DNA from: Amphritea sp.
GTDB taxonomy: Bacteria > Pseudomonadota > Gammaproteobacteria > Pseudomonadales > Balneatricaceae
Direction: 5' to 3'
Assembly: GCA_025800245.1 (NCBI GenBank)
Contig: JAOXSA010000375.1
Location: forward strand, 1 to 50,270
DNA length: 50,270 nucleotides
The stretch's first letter is position 1. Every line of letters starts with the position of its first letter. This document shows, in pieces, positions 19,536 to 28,991 of the stretch. The notes under the pieces are model-generated. The model was not told the origin of the DNA. It was given only the letters and a program-made list of their open reading frames with translations, and ran no database searches. A program made the translations under genes and the position numbers.

Positions 19536-20735
19536 ATGTGTAGTAATCATGCTAATCGTGGTGTTGTTTATAAAGGCCCGGGTGAAGTCGCCGTAGAATC
19601 GATCGCCTTTCCAGAACTGGCTCTGGGCAACCGTAAGTGCAATCACGGCGTTATTCTGCGCGTTCTGACCACTAACATCTGTGGCTCTGACCAGCACATG
19701 GTACGAGGACGTACTACTGCGCCATCCGGTCTGGTTCTGGGCCATGAGATCACCGGCCAGATTATCGAATGCGGTAACGATGTCGAATTCCTGAAAGTCG
19801 GTGATATCGTTTCTGTACCTTTTAATATTGCCTGCGGCCGTTGCCGTAACTGTAAAGAAGGCAACACCGGTATCTGTCTGAACGTTAACCCGGCTCGCCC
19901 TGGTGCGGCCTATGGTTATGTTGATATGGGTGGCTGGGTCGGTGGCCAGGCCGAGTACGTTATGGTGCCGTATGCAGACTTTAACCTGCTGAAGTTCCCG
20001 GATTCAGACCAGGCGATGGAAAAGATCCGTGACCTGACACTGTTATCCGACATCTTCCCAACCGGTTTTCACGGCTGTGTCACTGCTGGCGTAGGTCCGG
20101 GTTCAACCGTTTATATCGCTGGTGCAGGCCCGGTTGGTCTGGCAGCGGCGGTATCCGCACAGCTGCTGGGTGCGGCCTGCGTGATTGTGGGTGACATGAT
20201 CGCTGACCGACTTGAACAGGCTCGCAGCTTCGGTTGTGAAACTATCGATCTGCGTGAAGATGGCGATATCGAAGATAAACTGGAAGTGATTCTGAAAGAA
20301 CGCGAAGTTGACTGCTTCGTCGACTGTGTTGGCTTTGAAGCACACGCCTGCGGTTGTAATCACGGTGTCGAAGCGCCAGCGACGGTATTGAACTCTGCAA
20401 TGCAGATCACCCGTGCGGGTGGTCAGATCGGTATTCCGGGCCTCTACGTGACTGAAGATCCGGGTGCAATTGATGATCAGGCCAAACAGGGTGCACTGAG
20501 CATGCGCTTTGGGCTGGGCTGGGCGAAATCCCACTCCTTCCACACCGGCCAGTGCCCGGTCATGAAGTACCATCGCGCGCTGATGCAGGCAATTCTGTTC
20601 GATAAAGTCGACATCGCTAAAGCGGTGAATGTACAGATGATCTCTCTGGAACAGGCTCCTGACGGCTACGCTGACTTTGATGGCGGTGCTGCGAAGAAGT
20701 TTGTTATTGATCCGCACGGCAGCGTTGCTGCGTAA
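19536..20735 (+). CDS. fdhA: Glutathione-independent formaldehyde dehydrogenase
   Basis: A zinc- and NAD-dependent dehydrogenase that oxidises free formaldehyde to formate. With the start at 19536 (MCSNHANRGVV) it has 399 residues, the same as Pseudomonas putida FdhA as I recall it, and the sequence runs parallel throughout (SDQHMVRGRTT, AYGYVDMGGWVGGQAEY). Catalytic zinc ligands include C49 and H70; the structural zinc loop is C100, C103, C106 and C114; the Rossmann motif is GAGPVGLAAA. TGGAGA precedes this ATG by about 9 bases; an ATG at 19521 lies upstream of that site. The gene follows the gbdR intergenic region, in keeping with formaldehyde release by betaine demethylation. Confidence 0.95.
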   Translation: MCSNHANRGVVYKGPGEVAVESIAFPELALGNRKCNHGVILRVLTTNICGSDQHMVRGRTTAPSGLVLGHEITGQIIECGNDVEFLKVGDIVSVPFNIACGRCRNCKEGNTGICLNVNPARPGAAYGYVDMGGWVGGQAEYVMVPYADFNLLKFPDSDQAMEKIRDLTLLSDIFPTGFHGCVTAGVGPGSTVYIAGAGPVGLAAAVSAQLLGAACVIVGDMIADRLEQARSFGCETIDLREDGDIEDKLEVILKEREVDCFVDCVGFEAHACGCNHGVEAPATVLNSAMQITRAGGQIGIPGLYVTEDPGAIDDQAKQGALSMRFGLGWAKSHSFHTGQCPVMKYHRALMQAILFDKVDIAKAVNVQMISLEQAPDGYADFDGGAAKKFVIDPHGSVAA

Positions 20736-20750
20736 CCGGACAGATACAAC

Positions 20751-20780
20751 AAAAAAACGCGCTTCAAGGCGCGTTTTTTT
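20751..20780. terminator. fdhA terminator
   Basis: AAAAAAACGCGC (20751-20762) pairs with GCGCGTTTTTTT (20769-20780) around a 6-base loop, 16 bp after the fdhA stop. It could also act on the minus strand. Confidence 0.93.
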
Positions 20781-20871
20781 GCTTCAGGATCTGCGGTTAT
20801 GGGTCCACAGTACCCTGAACTATATCCCTATACTCAATTCCTTAATTTTATCTCTGCTCTGACGCTCCAGC

Positions 20872-21078
20872 TCAGATCAGCGGTTTAATATTCACTGCGT
20901 GAATACCGCCCTCTTTGCTCAGAGTTTCAAATTCGACGTCCTGTCCTGATTTAAGGCTGCGATAACCATCCACTAGAATCGCTGAGTAATGTGCAAACAG
21001 ATCTTCATCAAAATCCTGGGATACAATGAATCCGAACCCCTTTGCATTGTTAAACCACTTTACCTTACCCGTATGCAT
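20872..21078 (-). CDS. Cold-shock domain protein (CspA family)
   Basis: A 68-residue single cold-shock domain that binds single-stranded nucleic acid. RNP1 is KGFGFI and RNP2 is DLFAHY; the protein starts HTGKVKWFNNAKG. The ribosome site is TGAGGAGCAGTTA. Bases 21079-21280 upstream form an AT-containing leader, as is common for csp genes, with no other gene. Csp paralogues are hard to tell apart, so no specific symbol is given. Confidence 0.93.
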   Translation of the reverse strand: MHTGKVKWFNNAKGFGFIVSQDFDEDLFAHYSAILVDGYRSLKSGQDVEFETLSKEGGIHAVNIKPLI

Positions 21079-21280
21079 TAACTGCTCCTCAGTCTACTAA
21101 AAGACTCTCAACGTCAAAATCAGAGCATTACTACTCAGAAACCCGCATGAAAAAAGCTCACACAGCTCCCCTGAAAAGCTCAGATGTAATTGTTAACAAT
21201 GATTTAAGGCGGGTATATAAGAAAAAATCCTATTCTTCAGCGATCCAGCGTATGATGAATTTTTTTCATGTTAATGCGTG

Positions 21281-21991
21281 CTACAACCAGATGCTGTCCA
21301 GCGTAGAGTCTGCGCTATAGCGGTGCATGATCTGTGCCTGCAGCAGTTCTGCGGTGGCAATGGCATCGGTAAGGGCATTATGCTGACCATAATGAGGCAG
21401 GTTATAGCGTCCCCGGCTGTCCCCCAGTCGGATCGAAGTCTGACGACGACCGATCAGCCGGCCAACCAGATTGCCAAGCCCTTTGCGATGGATCATCGCT
21501 TCCAGTTCCATGGTATCAACCACCGGGAAACGGATGCCTTCACCCAGTCGACGGAACAGCGCAGCCTCGAGGAATTCACGCTCAATGTATCGGTAATGAA
21601 CCACCACGACTCTGCCAGCCAGCGCCTCGACCAGTCCCGGTAATACATCCAGCAGATCAGGTGCCTGCTCCAGATCGGAGTGGGTAATACCGTGAATAAC
21701 CACCGACTCCTCAGCCAGTTCCTGGCGGGGTTTAAGCAACCAGTGACGGGCTTCGCGAATTCTGATTCGCTGCAGATCAAAGGGTACCAGGCCGATACTG
21801 ATAATCTCATCATGCTCAGCGTCCAGACCGGTGGTTTCAAAATCCAGTGCTACAAATGGCGCATCACCCAGCAGGGTGTCCGGCGTCGGGCAGCCTGCCT
21901 CATAAAACAGCTGCAGACGTGAATCGTTTACATGCAGGGCCTGCTCTTTATAGAAAGCAGGCCAGTCCACGGTGGTATCTTGCGTTGTCAT
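21281..21991 (-). CDS. DnaQ-like 3'-5' exonuclease (DEDDh)
   Basis: A 236-residue exonuclease domain protein. ExoI is seen in ALDFETTGLD, ExoIII in HNALTDAIATAEL with its His and Asp. The ExoII region reads VHYRYIEREFL, with Glu at the place of the usual Asp, a variant I believe occurs in this subfamily. The N-terminal 45 residues are a family-specific extension. It follows the CNB-CBS-DUF294 gene by 14 bp, a pairing often seen in gammaproteobacteria, so the two are probably one operon. The function is likely nucleic-acid repair or RNA turnover; the exact substrate is unknown. Confidence 0.88.
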   Translation of the reverse strand: MTTQDTTVDWPAFYKEQALHVNDSRLQLFYEAGCPTPDTLLGDAPFVALDFETTGLDAEHDEIISIGLVPFDLQRIRIREARHWLLKPRQELAEESVVIHGITHSDLEQAPDLLDVLPGLVEALAGRVVVVHYRYIEREFLEAALFRRLGEGIRFPVVDTMELEAMIHRKGLGNLVGRLIGRRQTSIRLGDSRGRYNLPHYGQHNALTDAIATAELLQAQIMHRYSADSTLDSIWL

Positions 21992-22005
21992 ACTCAGTAC
22001 TCCGC

Positions 22006-23883
22006 TTATTTACGGCTGTACGGGTAACGGTATTTCAGGAATCGCTGACTGTTACTCAGCACCTGGAATGCCTCTTTCAGGTTACGACGTTCAAAGTCCG
22101 ACAGGTTTTCCGGCTCAATATTGTTGTCCGCTTCACGGCCAGCCTCAATATCCAGCGCCTGATGGCGAATTCGTACCATGGAGATAAACTCCAGCGCGTC
22201 ACGGATATCAGTCTCCCGCCCTTTTGGCAGAATATCGGCTTTGATAATGTCATCCAGTCGTTCAAATGAGTTCTGGGCTTTCGATCCCACAGCCAGCGCG
22301 TGAACACGGATCAGGTCTGCAAGCGGTGCAGTACCGCGACGCTTAAGGTTCATCGAGTTACGATGCTGACCGTCTTTCTCGACCACAAAGTCTTTAAAGA
22401 AACCCAATGGCGGCGTCCGGCTAAGGGCATTCCGCGCCAGACAGGCAAGGAAGTGCGGCGAACGCTTTGCTTTTCGTACAATAAAGTTGTTGAGCTGCTC
22501 AGCCCAATCCGTTTTACCCCAGACACCGTCCAGATCGAAAAAGATCGATGCATTCAGCAGTGCTTCCGGATCGGGGTTTTCAATCCAGTCGGCGAAGCAG
22601 GCTTCCCACTCTTTGCGGGTTTTACGCCACTTCGGGTTAGTTGCCATGATCAGACCGGTACAGTACACATACCCACAGGCATCCAGACCATCGCTGACAA
22701 ACTGCGCCAGTTCATCAAAATACTCACCATGAACTTCAGGGTCATAGCGGTTATCGAGAATCAGCGCATTATCCTGATCGGTTTTGACCAGTTGCTCATC
22801 CCGCGCCATAGACCCCAGCGCCAGGAAACAGTATGGCAATGGTGCCGGTCCCAGTTTTTCCTCACCCAGTTCCAGCAGACGCTGCTTGAAGCTACGGCCG
22901 ATAACCGACATCGCACTGCCGATCATATGGGAGTTAGCATCCTCATTAACCATCCGTACGAAGCAGGCATTCACTTCTTTCGCCAGCTGAGCCAGCTCTT
23001 CAACACTGTTCTGGCGCATAATGGTACTTACCATAAACAGGCTGCTCTGGGACTCGTAGCGGACAATATCCGAGGTCGCCAGTACACCGACCGGGCGCTG
23101 ATTATCGAGAATTGGCAGATGGTGCAGATTGAAGCGCAACATGGTCATCATCGCTTCAAATGCGTAAGTATCATCGTCCAGTGTGACGGGGTTTGCAGTC
23201 ATCGCCTCGGTCACTGGAGCATCATACGACAGCCCCGGAGCCACCACCCGGCTACGCAGATCCCGGTCGGTCAGGATACCGGCCAGGACCTTCTCAGGCT
23301 CATCCTCTTCGGTGCCAGGACGCATGATCAGCAGCGAGGATACCCCCTCTTCCGACATGGTCTGAGCAGCCTCACGCACAGTACAATCCTGCGGCATGCA
23401 GACCGGCTCGCGGGAGATCAGCTGGGTCACCTTGGACACCATCAGATCATTGCTTTCATTCTTGCTGGACACCGCATGGCTGAGACGGCTGTTATCATCC
23501 ATCTCAACAAAGTAAGCAAACTCTTCGAAACGGTCGCAGAGCTCAAGGAACAGGCTTTCCGGTACAAAATAGATCAGCGTGTCTTCCAGCGCCCGGGCCG
23601 GCAGTCGCACCCGGTTGTTCATCAACAATCCCAGCTGGCCAAACAGATCGCCCTCACTGAGACGGTTGTACAGATCTCCGTTACGGCGATAGATCTCAAC
23701 CGCACCACTGCGAATCACACAGAACTCATGAATCTCATCGCCAAACTGAAAGATGTCACTTCCGGCACGGAAATAAGAGATCTCGATCTGCTGGGCAATC
23801 TCATTCACAACATCTTCGGGCAAACTGTTAAACGGTGGGTACTTACTCAGAAAGCTGGCAATCTCGATCTGTTCGGCTTGCAT
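22006..23883 (-). CDS. Cyclic-nucleotide-binding / CBS / DUF294 nucleotidyltransferase-like protein
   Basis: A 625-residue cytosolic signalling protein. A cNMP-binding fold spans about residues 10-120 (FRAGSDIFQFGDEI, LSEGDLFGQLGLL). Two CBS motifs follow at about 150-290 (VREAAQTMSEEGVSSLLI, FNLHHLPILDNQRPVGVLA). A DUF294 nucleotidyltransferase-like domain shows GSMARDEQLVKTDQDNAL, whose GS and DxD pattern fits a GlnD-like active site. A DUF294 C-terminal domain ends the protein. I start it at the ATG at 23883 with AGGA upstream; a GTG at 23904 is possible but has no ribosome site. Substrate and ligand are unknown. Confidence 0.9.
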   Translation of the reverse strand: MQAEQIEIASFLSKYPPFNSLPEDVVNEIAQQIEISYFRAGSDIFQFGDEIHEFCVIRSGAVEIYRRNGDLYNRLSEGDLFGQLGLLMNNRVRLPARALEDTLIYFVPESLFLELCDRFEEFAYFVEMDDNSRLSHAVSSKNESNDLMVSKVTQLISREPVCMPQDCTVREAAQTMSEEGVSSLLIMRPGTEEDEPEKVLAGILTDRDLRSRVVAPGLSYDAPVTEAMTANPVTLDDDTYAFEAMMTMLRFNLHHLPILDNQRPVGVLATSDIVRYESQSSLFMVSTIMRQNSVEELAQLAKEVNACFVRMVNEDANSHMIGSAMSVIGRSFKQRLLELGEEKLGPAPLPYCFLALGSMARDEQLVKTDQDNALILDNRYDPEVHGEYFDELAQFVSDGLDACGYVYCTGLIMATNPKWRKTRKEWEACFADWIENPDPEALLNASIFFDLDGVWGKTDWAEQLNNFIVRKAKRSPHFLACLARNALSRTPPLGFFKDFVVEKDGQHRNSMNLKRRGTAPLADLIRVHALAVGSKAQNSFERLDDIIKADILPKGRETDIRDALEFISMVRIRHQALDIEAGREADNNIEPENLSDFERRNLKEAFQVLSNSQRFLKYRYPYSRK

Positions 23884-23943
23884 CTGATCGTCCTGTTGAC
23901 TCACTTATTGTTATGGTTGCGGCCATTATGCCAACCGCCAGAC

Positions 23944-23970
23944 AAAAAAGATCGCCCGAAGGCGACCTTT
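23944..23970 (-). terminator. gbcB terminator
   Basis: On the minus strand GGTCGCC-TTCG-GGCGATC forms a 7-bp stem (one G-U pair) with a stable UUCG loop, followed by six T. It lies about 40 bp past the gbcB stop. Confidence 0.88.
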
Positions 23971-24011
23971 TCTTAGTTATGCTGAAGCGTGATGCTCAGA
24001 GGCAGCAGTGA

Positions 24012-25148
24012 TCAGTATTCAACCACCACATCGCTCTTAGGCACACTGCAGCAGGACAGTACGTAACCCGCTGCGATATCGTCATCGGTGATACCACCGT
24101 TGTGCTCCATGGTCGCTTCACCTTCTTTAACCATCACTTTACAGGTACCGCAGATACCCATACCGCAGGCTTTCGGAATGTGAATGTCCAGTTTGGACGC
24201 CGCCGCGTGCAGGGTTTCACCCGGTGCCAGCTGTACGCTCTTGCCATTGTTAGCAAACTCAACCCGCAGCATATCGGACTGAGTCAGTGCTTCCGCTTCT
24301 TCTGCTGCGATATCAGCCTGCTCAATCGCTTGTTCAACATCTTCCTTCGGCGTCTCACCAAACGCTTCTTCGTGGTAGTGAGACATATCGAAGCCGTTGG
24401 CTTTCAGCAGATTGCGTACCGCTTTCATGTATGGATCAGGGCCACAGCAGAATACTTCACGCTCCATGAAGTCTGGCGCTATCATCTCCAGTTTTGCCTG
24501 ATCCAGGTAGCCACGGTAACCGTGCCATGCCTGACCGTTCTCAATATTTTCACAGATCAGGTGCAGACTGAAGTTGCTGACGCGGGACGCCATATGATCC
24601 AGTTCGCGCTGGAAGATAATGTCGCGAGGTGTGCGGGCACTGTGAACAAAACACATATCCACTTCGGCATTGGTATCGAACCACCAGCGCGCCATAGACA
24701 TGACCGGCGTGATACCCACACCACCTGACAGCAGCAGTACTTTACGAGCCGGGAAGTCGATGCAGTTGAACGGACCAACCGGACCGTGGACCGCCAGCTC
24801 ATCGCCCTCTTTCATATTGTCGTGCAGCCAGTTAGATACCAGACCGCCTGGGGCACGTTTAACCGTTACAGAGAAACTGTAAGGTACAGAAGGTGAGCTG
24901 GAGATGGTGTAAGAACGCATTACGGTCTTCTGATCAATCTCCAGTTCCAGCGTTACAAACTGACCCGGCTTGAAGAAGAACATAACCGGCTGTTCTGCCA
25001 TAAAGCAGAAAGTTTTCACGTCCGGTGCCTCATCAATCACCTTTACACAACGCATTTCGTGACGACCGTTGGCCCAGGTCTGTGTGTTAACCGGGATAAA
25101 GCTGTCGGTTTTGCCGACAGCATTGTTGGCGGTTGTGGTCGGAGTCAT
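24012..25148 (-). CDS. gbcB: Glycine betaine monooxygenase reductase subunit GbcB
   Basis: The ferredoxin-NAD(P)H reductase that feeds electrons to the Rieske oxygenase GbcA. The 378 residues show an FAD domain with RSYTISSSPSVPYSF, an NAD(P)H domain with LLSGGVGITPVMSMARWW, and a C-terminal [2Fe-2S] ferredoxin domain with C328, C333, C336 and a fourth Cys at C366 or C367. It lies divergent from gbcA across 405 bp, as in pseudomonads, and is close to gbdR and fdhA. Confidence 0.94.
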   Translation of the reverse strand: MTPTTTANNAVGKTDSFIPVNTQTWANGRHEMRCVKVIDEAPDVKTFCFMAEQPVMFFFKPGQFVTLELEIDQKTVMRSYTISSSPSVPYSFSVTVKRAPGGLVSNWLHDNMKEGDELAVHGPVGPFNCIDFPARKVLLLSGGVGITPVMSMARWWFDTNAEVDMCFVHSARTPRDIIFQRELDHMASRVSNFSLHLICENIENGQAWHGYRGYLDQAKLEMIAPDFMEREVFCCGPDPYMKAVRNLLKANGFDMSHYHEEAFGETPKEDVEQAIEQADIAAEEAEALTQSDMLRVEFANNGKSVQLAPGETLHAAASKLDIHIPKACGMGICGTCKVMVKEGEATMEHNGGITDDDIAAGYVLSCCSVPKSDVVVEY

Positions 25149-25553
25149 GGCTAAAATCTCACTGGTTCTGGCGCTTAGCGCCGGTATTCATTGTCGTTAT
25201 CGTCCAGTTGTCAGGCCGTCACTGCTCTGATTGATAGCTCACCCTTAAAGAATCAGAACAGCGCTATTACAGGCCCGCCTGTGCTGTTGCGGCCATTGTC
25301 GTTGTAGCCCTGCTTTTTAAATTATCCATTCACGACAAAAACTTGCTTATTGCAGCCACCCCCAGTAACTACGGGGACTAAGGTCGATTTGAGATCCATT
25401 TGGTGTCGTAAATGGTCATTCCCGAAAAGCCTTCTTGAAGGACTATTGCGCTGCAGTTGTACCGACATGCTTATTAAAGGCCATCCACCTTAAGCAATGT
25501 TCAAACTATAAAAACCAGTGCCCAATAAGAGTGCACGCTGAGGATAAAAGCCA
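25149..25553. promoter_or_regulatory. gbcB-gbcA divergent regulatory region
   Basis: No gene is seen in 405 bp. Two GTCG words at 25383-25386 and 25405-25408 (CGAC in the other orientation, 22 bp apart) resemble the tandem CGAC sites upstream of the dgc cluster and the BCCT gene. A short palindrome, GGCGCT-T-AGCGCC, near 25167-25179 lies in the gbcB leader. GAGGATAAAAGCC is the gbcA ribosome site. Confidence 0.45.
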
Positions 25554-26825
25554 ATGAACCAGAACGATCTGCTGAACACCACCAGCGCAACCTACTCCGA
25601 TGCCAAGCAGGATATGGCGAACATGCTGGAAAGTCGTCCGGCAAATTACTCTCTGCCACAGCCTTTCTATAACGACCCACAATTCTTCCGTGCCGATATG
25701 GAAGAAGTGTTCCAGAAAGAATGGCTGTTTGTCGGTATGACCAGTGAGGTGCCTGAGCGAGGCGACTACTTCACGGTTGAGATCGGCCAGAACCCGGTAC
25801 TGATCGTTCGTGATGCCGACGGCAGTGTTAATGCATTCCACAACACCTGCCGTCACCGTGGTTCCCGCGTATGTACCGAACACCGCGGTAAAGTGGCTAA
25901 CCTGGTATGCCCATACCACCAGTGGACTTACGACCTGAAAGGTAACCTGCTGTTCGCTGGTACAGAGATGGGTGAAGGCTTCGACATGAAGCAACACGGT
26001 CTGAAAAAGGCGCACACCAAGACCGCAGGCGGCTTCATCTTTATCTGCCTGGGTAAAGAAGCGCCACAGGGCGATTTCGATCAGTTCCTGGAAACGCTGG
26101 AAGAGTACATGGAACCGTATGATGTGGAGAACACCAAACTGGCGGTGGAATCCAACATGTATGAGAAAGCTAACTGGAAGCTGGTTCTGGAAAACAACCG
26201 TGAATGCTACCACTGTGCCGGCAGCCACCCTGAGCTGCTGAACACTCTGCTGGAGTGGGATGACACCAACGATCCACGCGCTTCTGAAGAGTTTAAAGCA
26301 CTGGTTGCAGAACAGGCAGCAGACTGGGATGCAGAGGGCATCCCTCACGAACACAAGAGCTTTGGGCCGGGCCTGCGCAACCGTATCGTGCGTATGCCGC
26401 TGAAGAAAGGCACCAAGGTAATGACCATTGATGGTGAGTCTGGCTGTAGCAAACTGCTGGGCCGCATCAAGAACCCACACATGGGTTCCATGCGTATTCT
26501 GCACCTGCCAAACTCCTGGAACCACATGCAGTCCGATCACTTCATTGTGTTCCGTGTACTGCCAATTTCCGCTCAGGAATCACTGGTCACCACTAAGTGG
26601 TTTGTGCACAAAGATGCAGTAGAAGGTGTGGATTACGATCCTGCCCGTCTGCGTCAGGTATGGGATGCAACCAATGATCAGGACCGTATTCTGGGTGAAG
26701 AGAACCAACTGGGTATCAACTCTGTAGGTTACCAGCCTGGCCCTTACTCTGAGACATTCGAGTTCGGCATCATCAACTTTATGGAGTGGTACAGCTCCAC
26801 CGTTCAGAAAAATCTGAAAGGCTAA
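25554..26825 (+). CDS. gbcA: Glycine betaine monooxygenase oxygenase subunit GbcA (Rieske)
   Basis: A Rieske non-heme iron oxygenase that demethylates glycine betaine to dimethylglycine and formaldehyde. The [2Fe-2S] ligands are C99, H101, C119 and H122 in CRHRGSRVC and CPYHQWTY. The mononuclear iron site is in ENNRECYHCAGSHPEL with H220 and H225. The length of 423 residues and the end TFEFGIINFMEWYS match the GbcA group. It is divergent from its reductase gbcB and ends at a clear terminator. The family also contains carnitine and stachydrine oxygenases; pairing with GbcB, DgcAB and a GbdR-like protein makes betaine the best substrate. Confidence 0.94.
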   Translation: MNQNDLLNTTSATYSDAKQDMANMLESRPANYSLPQPFYNDPQFFRADMEEVFQKEWLFVGMTSEVPERGDYFTVEIGQNPVLIVRDADGSVNAFHNTCRHRGSRVCTEHRGKVANLVCPYHQWTYDLKGNLLFAGTEMGEGFDMKQHGLKKAHTKTAGGFIFICLGKEAPQGDFDQFLETLEEYMEPYDVENTKLAVESNMYEKANWKLVLENNRECYHCAGSHPELLNTLLEWDDTNDPRASEEFKALVAEQAADWDAEGIPHEHKSFGPGLRNRIVRMPLKKGTKVMTIDGESGCSKLLGRIKNPHMGSMRILHLPNSWNHMQSDHFIVFRVLPISAQESLVTTKWFVHKDAVEGVDYDPARLRQVWDATNDQDRILGEENQLGINSVGYQPGPYSETFEFGIINFMEWYSSTVQKNLKG

Positions 26826-26850
26826 TACTGTAGCCTTTCAGGCATTACCC

Positions 26851-26877
26851 AAAACCCGGCACTTAGCCGGGTTTTTT
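26851..26877. terminator. gbcA terminator
   Basis: AACCCGGC (26853-26860) pairs with GCCGGGTT (26866-26873) around ACTTA, followed by a T-run, 30 bp after the gbcA stop. Confidence 0.93.
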
Positions 26878-26891
26878 GTGCCTGATCAACG

Positions 26892-26948
26892 ATATATGAA
26901 AAATCACATATACGAATAATTGAATATACGTTTTTTCATATATACTAT
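26892..26948 (+). promoter_or_regulatory. acr3 promoter with large AT-rich dyad (candidate ArsR operator)
   Basis: TTGAAT (26920-26925) and TACTAT (26943-26948) with a 17-bp spacer form a good promoter. Around it is a perfect 12-bp inverted repeat: ATATATGAAAAA (26892-26903) and its complement at 26932-26943. ATATACG is also repeated directly at 26908-26914 and 26924-26930. Such AT-rich dyads over a promoter fit an ArsR/SmtB repressor site, but no arsR gene is in the window. Confidence 0.55.
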
Positions 26949-27011
26949 ATAGCCATTATTCGGGGCCACTCTCGGTTGGCGTCACCACAGATCAGACAGG
27001 CAAAAAAAATT

Positions 27012-28067
27012 ATGGGTATCTTTGAGCGTTATCTCAGCCTCTGGGTTGGGCTCTGCATTATCGCGGGCGTAGTACTGGGCAATCTCAGCCCTTCTCTGTT
27101 TCAGCAGGTAGCAGCACTGGAATTTGCCCACGTGAATCTGGTGGTCGCGGTATTCATCTGGGTGATGATCTACCCGATGATGGTACAGATAGACTTCGGC
27201 GCTATAAAAGATGTCGGCCGTCGCCCCAAAGGGATCGTGCTGACGCTGATCATCAACTGGCTGATCAAACCTTTCAGCATGGCGTTACTGGGCTGGCTTT
27301 TCTTTCGGGTACTGTTTGCTGACTGGGTCGATCCAACCAGTGCCGGAGAGTATATCGCCGGCATGATTCTGCTCGGGGTGGCTCCTTGTACGGCGATGGT
27401 CTTTGTCTGGAGCCAACTGACCAAGGGTGACCCCAACTACACCCTGATTCAGGTCTCGGTAAACGACATTATTATGGTGTTTGCCTTTGCACCGGTCACC
27501 GCTTTCCTGCTGGGTGTCAGCGACCTCACCGTGCCCTGGAACACCCTGCTGCTATCGGTATTCCTGTACGTGGTTTTGCCGCTGATTGCCGGAGTACTCA
27601 CCCGTCAGATGCTCAACCGAAACGGCAATGGTGAACGGCTGGATAGTCTGTTGAGTACCCTCAAGCCCTGGTCTGTACTGGGCCTGCTGGCGACCGTAGT
27701 ACTGCTGTTTGGCTTCCAGGCCGAAACGATTATCGGGCAACCACAGACCATTGGTCTGATCGCTATTCCACTGCTGATTCAGACCTACGGTATCTTCGCG
27801 CTGGCTTACCTGTCTGCAAAATGGCTGAAGCTTCCCCATAACATTGCCGCACCGGCCTGTATGATCGGTACATCAAACTTTTTCGAGTTGGCGGTGGCCG
27901 TGGCTATTTCATTGTTCGGTTTACATTCCGGCGCTGCACTGGCCACGGTGGTGGGTGTGTTGGTAGAAGTACCGGTTATGTTGTCTCTGGTTGCGTTTGC
28001 CAATAGAACCCGGCACTGGTTCGATCACAGCGATGTTACAGCGTCAGAGATGTCTGGCAGCCGCTAA
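27012..28067 (+). CDS. ACR3-family arsenite efflux permease
   Basis: An inner-membrane permease with about ten helices that exports arsenite. The hallmark is [23 protein letters not shown] with the essential Cys of TM4; [17 protein letters not shown] and [21 protein letters not shown] are also typical. Starting at the ATG at 27012 ([14 protein letters not shown]) gives 351 residues, the family norm; the TTG at 26976 is rejected. There is no arsR, arsC or arsH alongside. The position directly downstream of gbcA, with its own promoter, is unusual. Confidence 0.92.
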   Translation: MGIFERYLSLWVGLCIIAGVVLGNLSPSLFQQVAALEFAHVNLVVAVFIWVMIYPMMVQIDFGAIKDVGRRPKGIVLTLIINWLIKPFSMALLGWLFFRVLFADWVDPTSAGEYIAGMILLGVAPCTAMVFVWSQLTKGDPNYTLIQVSVNDIIMVFAFAPVTAFLLGVSDLTVPWNTLLLSVFLYVVLPLIAGVLTRQMLNRNGNGERLDSLLSTLKPWSVLGLLATVVLLFGFQAETIIGQPQTIGLIAIPLLIQTYGIFALAYLSAKWLKLPHNIAAPACMIGTSNFFELAVAVAISLFGLHSGAALATVVGVLVEVPVMLSLVAFANRTRHWFDHSDVTASEMSGSR

Positions 28068-28261
28068 GCCGATTAGTATGAATACAAACGGCGGAATACA
28101 GATCGAAGAGATCACAGATGTGTAAGTCGCGTATTCTTATATCAGACAGATATCAGCAGAGTCCAGCGGTCTGATACCTGCATGACGGCCTCGTATCATA
28201 CGCCCTCTTGCTGCGCTCTGTTGCCTTTTCGTGGAGGCAACAGAGCATTCCTGTAATACGC

Positions 28262-28831
28262 TTACAGTTCCAGCGAACGGGTTAACTGTGCAACGGTCCC
28301 ATCATCATTCAGCTCAACGGCATAACCTGACCGCTTTTCGAAAAAAGAGCCATTGATCAGATGCCAGCCATTGGTGCTCTTTTCAATAATTCGGATCGGT
28401 GCTTCGAATCGGGAGTCCTCGGGATAAAGCACCTGCAGTGCATCCAGCAGCAGTCCCGCCTGGGTTTCGTCATTGATCAGCATACCAGGCTTAATACAGG
28501 CTTGCAGCTGCGGCAGTGGCTGCGTTGTAAAGGGCTGTTCAAGAGCCCCGATCAGGCCTTCGCTTTCTATAAACAGGTAATCACCAAACGCGGTGCCTTC
28601 ACCGGAAGGCGTTTCGAGACTGGGCGTCACGGAAAAAAAACGACACTGGAAAACCTGAGAGAGAAGGGAGTTCTGTCGGGCCGAGACATCGATGCTGATC
28701 CAGCTCCGGACCTCCTGTTCGATCTGCCGCTCGGACGACATGCTCTGCGCAACCGCTTGCTGTGTAAAAGCAAGCACTGAAAAACTGACAGCAAGGGCAC
28801 AGAGTCCCCCTGCACTGAATTGTCTGATCAT
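28262..28831 (-). CDS. Exported protein of unknown function
   Basis: A 189-residue protein with a signal peptide (FSAGGLCALAVSFSVLAF, cleavage near AVAQS). The mature part has two cysteines (QVFQCRFF and LQACIKPG) that could form a disulfide, and no domain that I recognise. The start is the ATG at 28831, 9 bases after AAGGG; the ATG six bases upstream is too close to that site. Its 5' end faces the divergent ProC-like gene. The 194 bp between it and acr3 (28068-28261) show no gene. Confidence 0.7.
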   Translation of the reverse strand: MIRQFSAGGLCALAVSFSVLAFTQQAVAQSMSSERQIEQEVRSWISIDVSARQNSLLSQVFQCRFFSVTPSLETPSGEGTAFGDYLFIESEGLIGALEQPFTTQPLPQLQACIKPGMLINDETQAGLLLDALQVLYPEDSRFEAPIRIIEKSTNGWHLINGSFFEKRSGYAVELNDDGTVAQLTRSLEL

Positions 28832-28991
28832 AATCATTAACCCTTTACGCGCACTTCACTACTCCTGTGCCGGCCCCGCTGAAGTGCATCGCGTTACAGA
28901 CCGGCAATACAGAGAGTACCCTACTGTCGCATCCATACAAGCTGTTGTTACCGATTTCCTTTACCATGCAGTAAAAATAAGGGGAAGCACT

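Noticed and set aside
22300-23976. Long open frame antisense to the CNB-CBS-DUF294 gene
   Set aside because: Rich in His, Gln and Arg with no domain; it mirrors the codon bias of the real gene on the other strand.
26976-27011. TTG start for the ACR3 gene
   Set aside because: No ribosome site, and the extra 12 residues do not fit the family N-terminus, which begins at MGIFERY.
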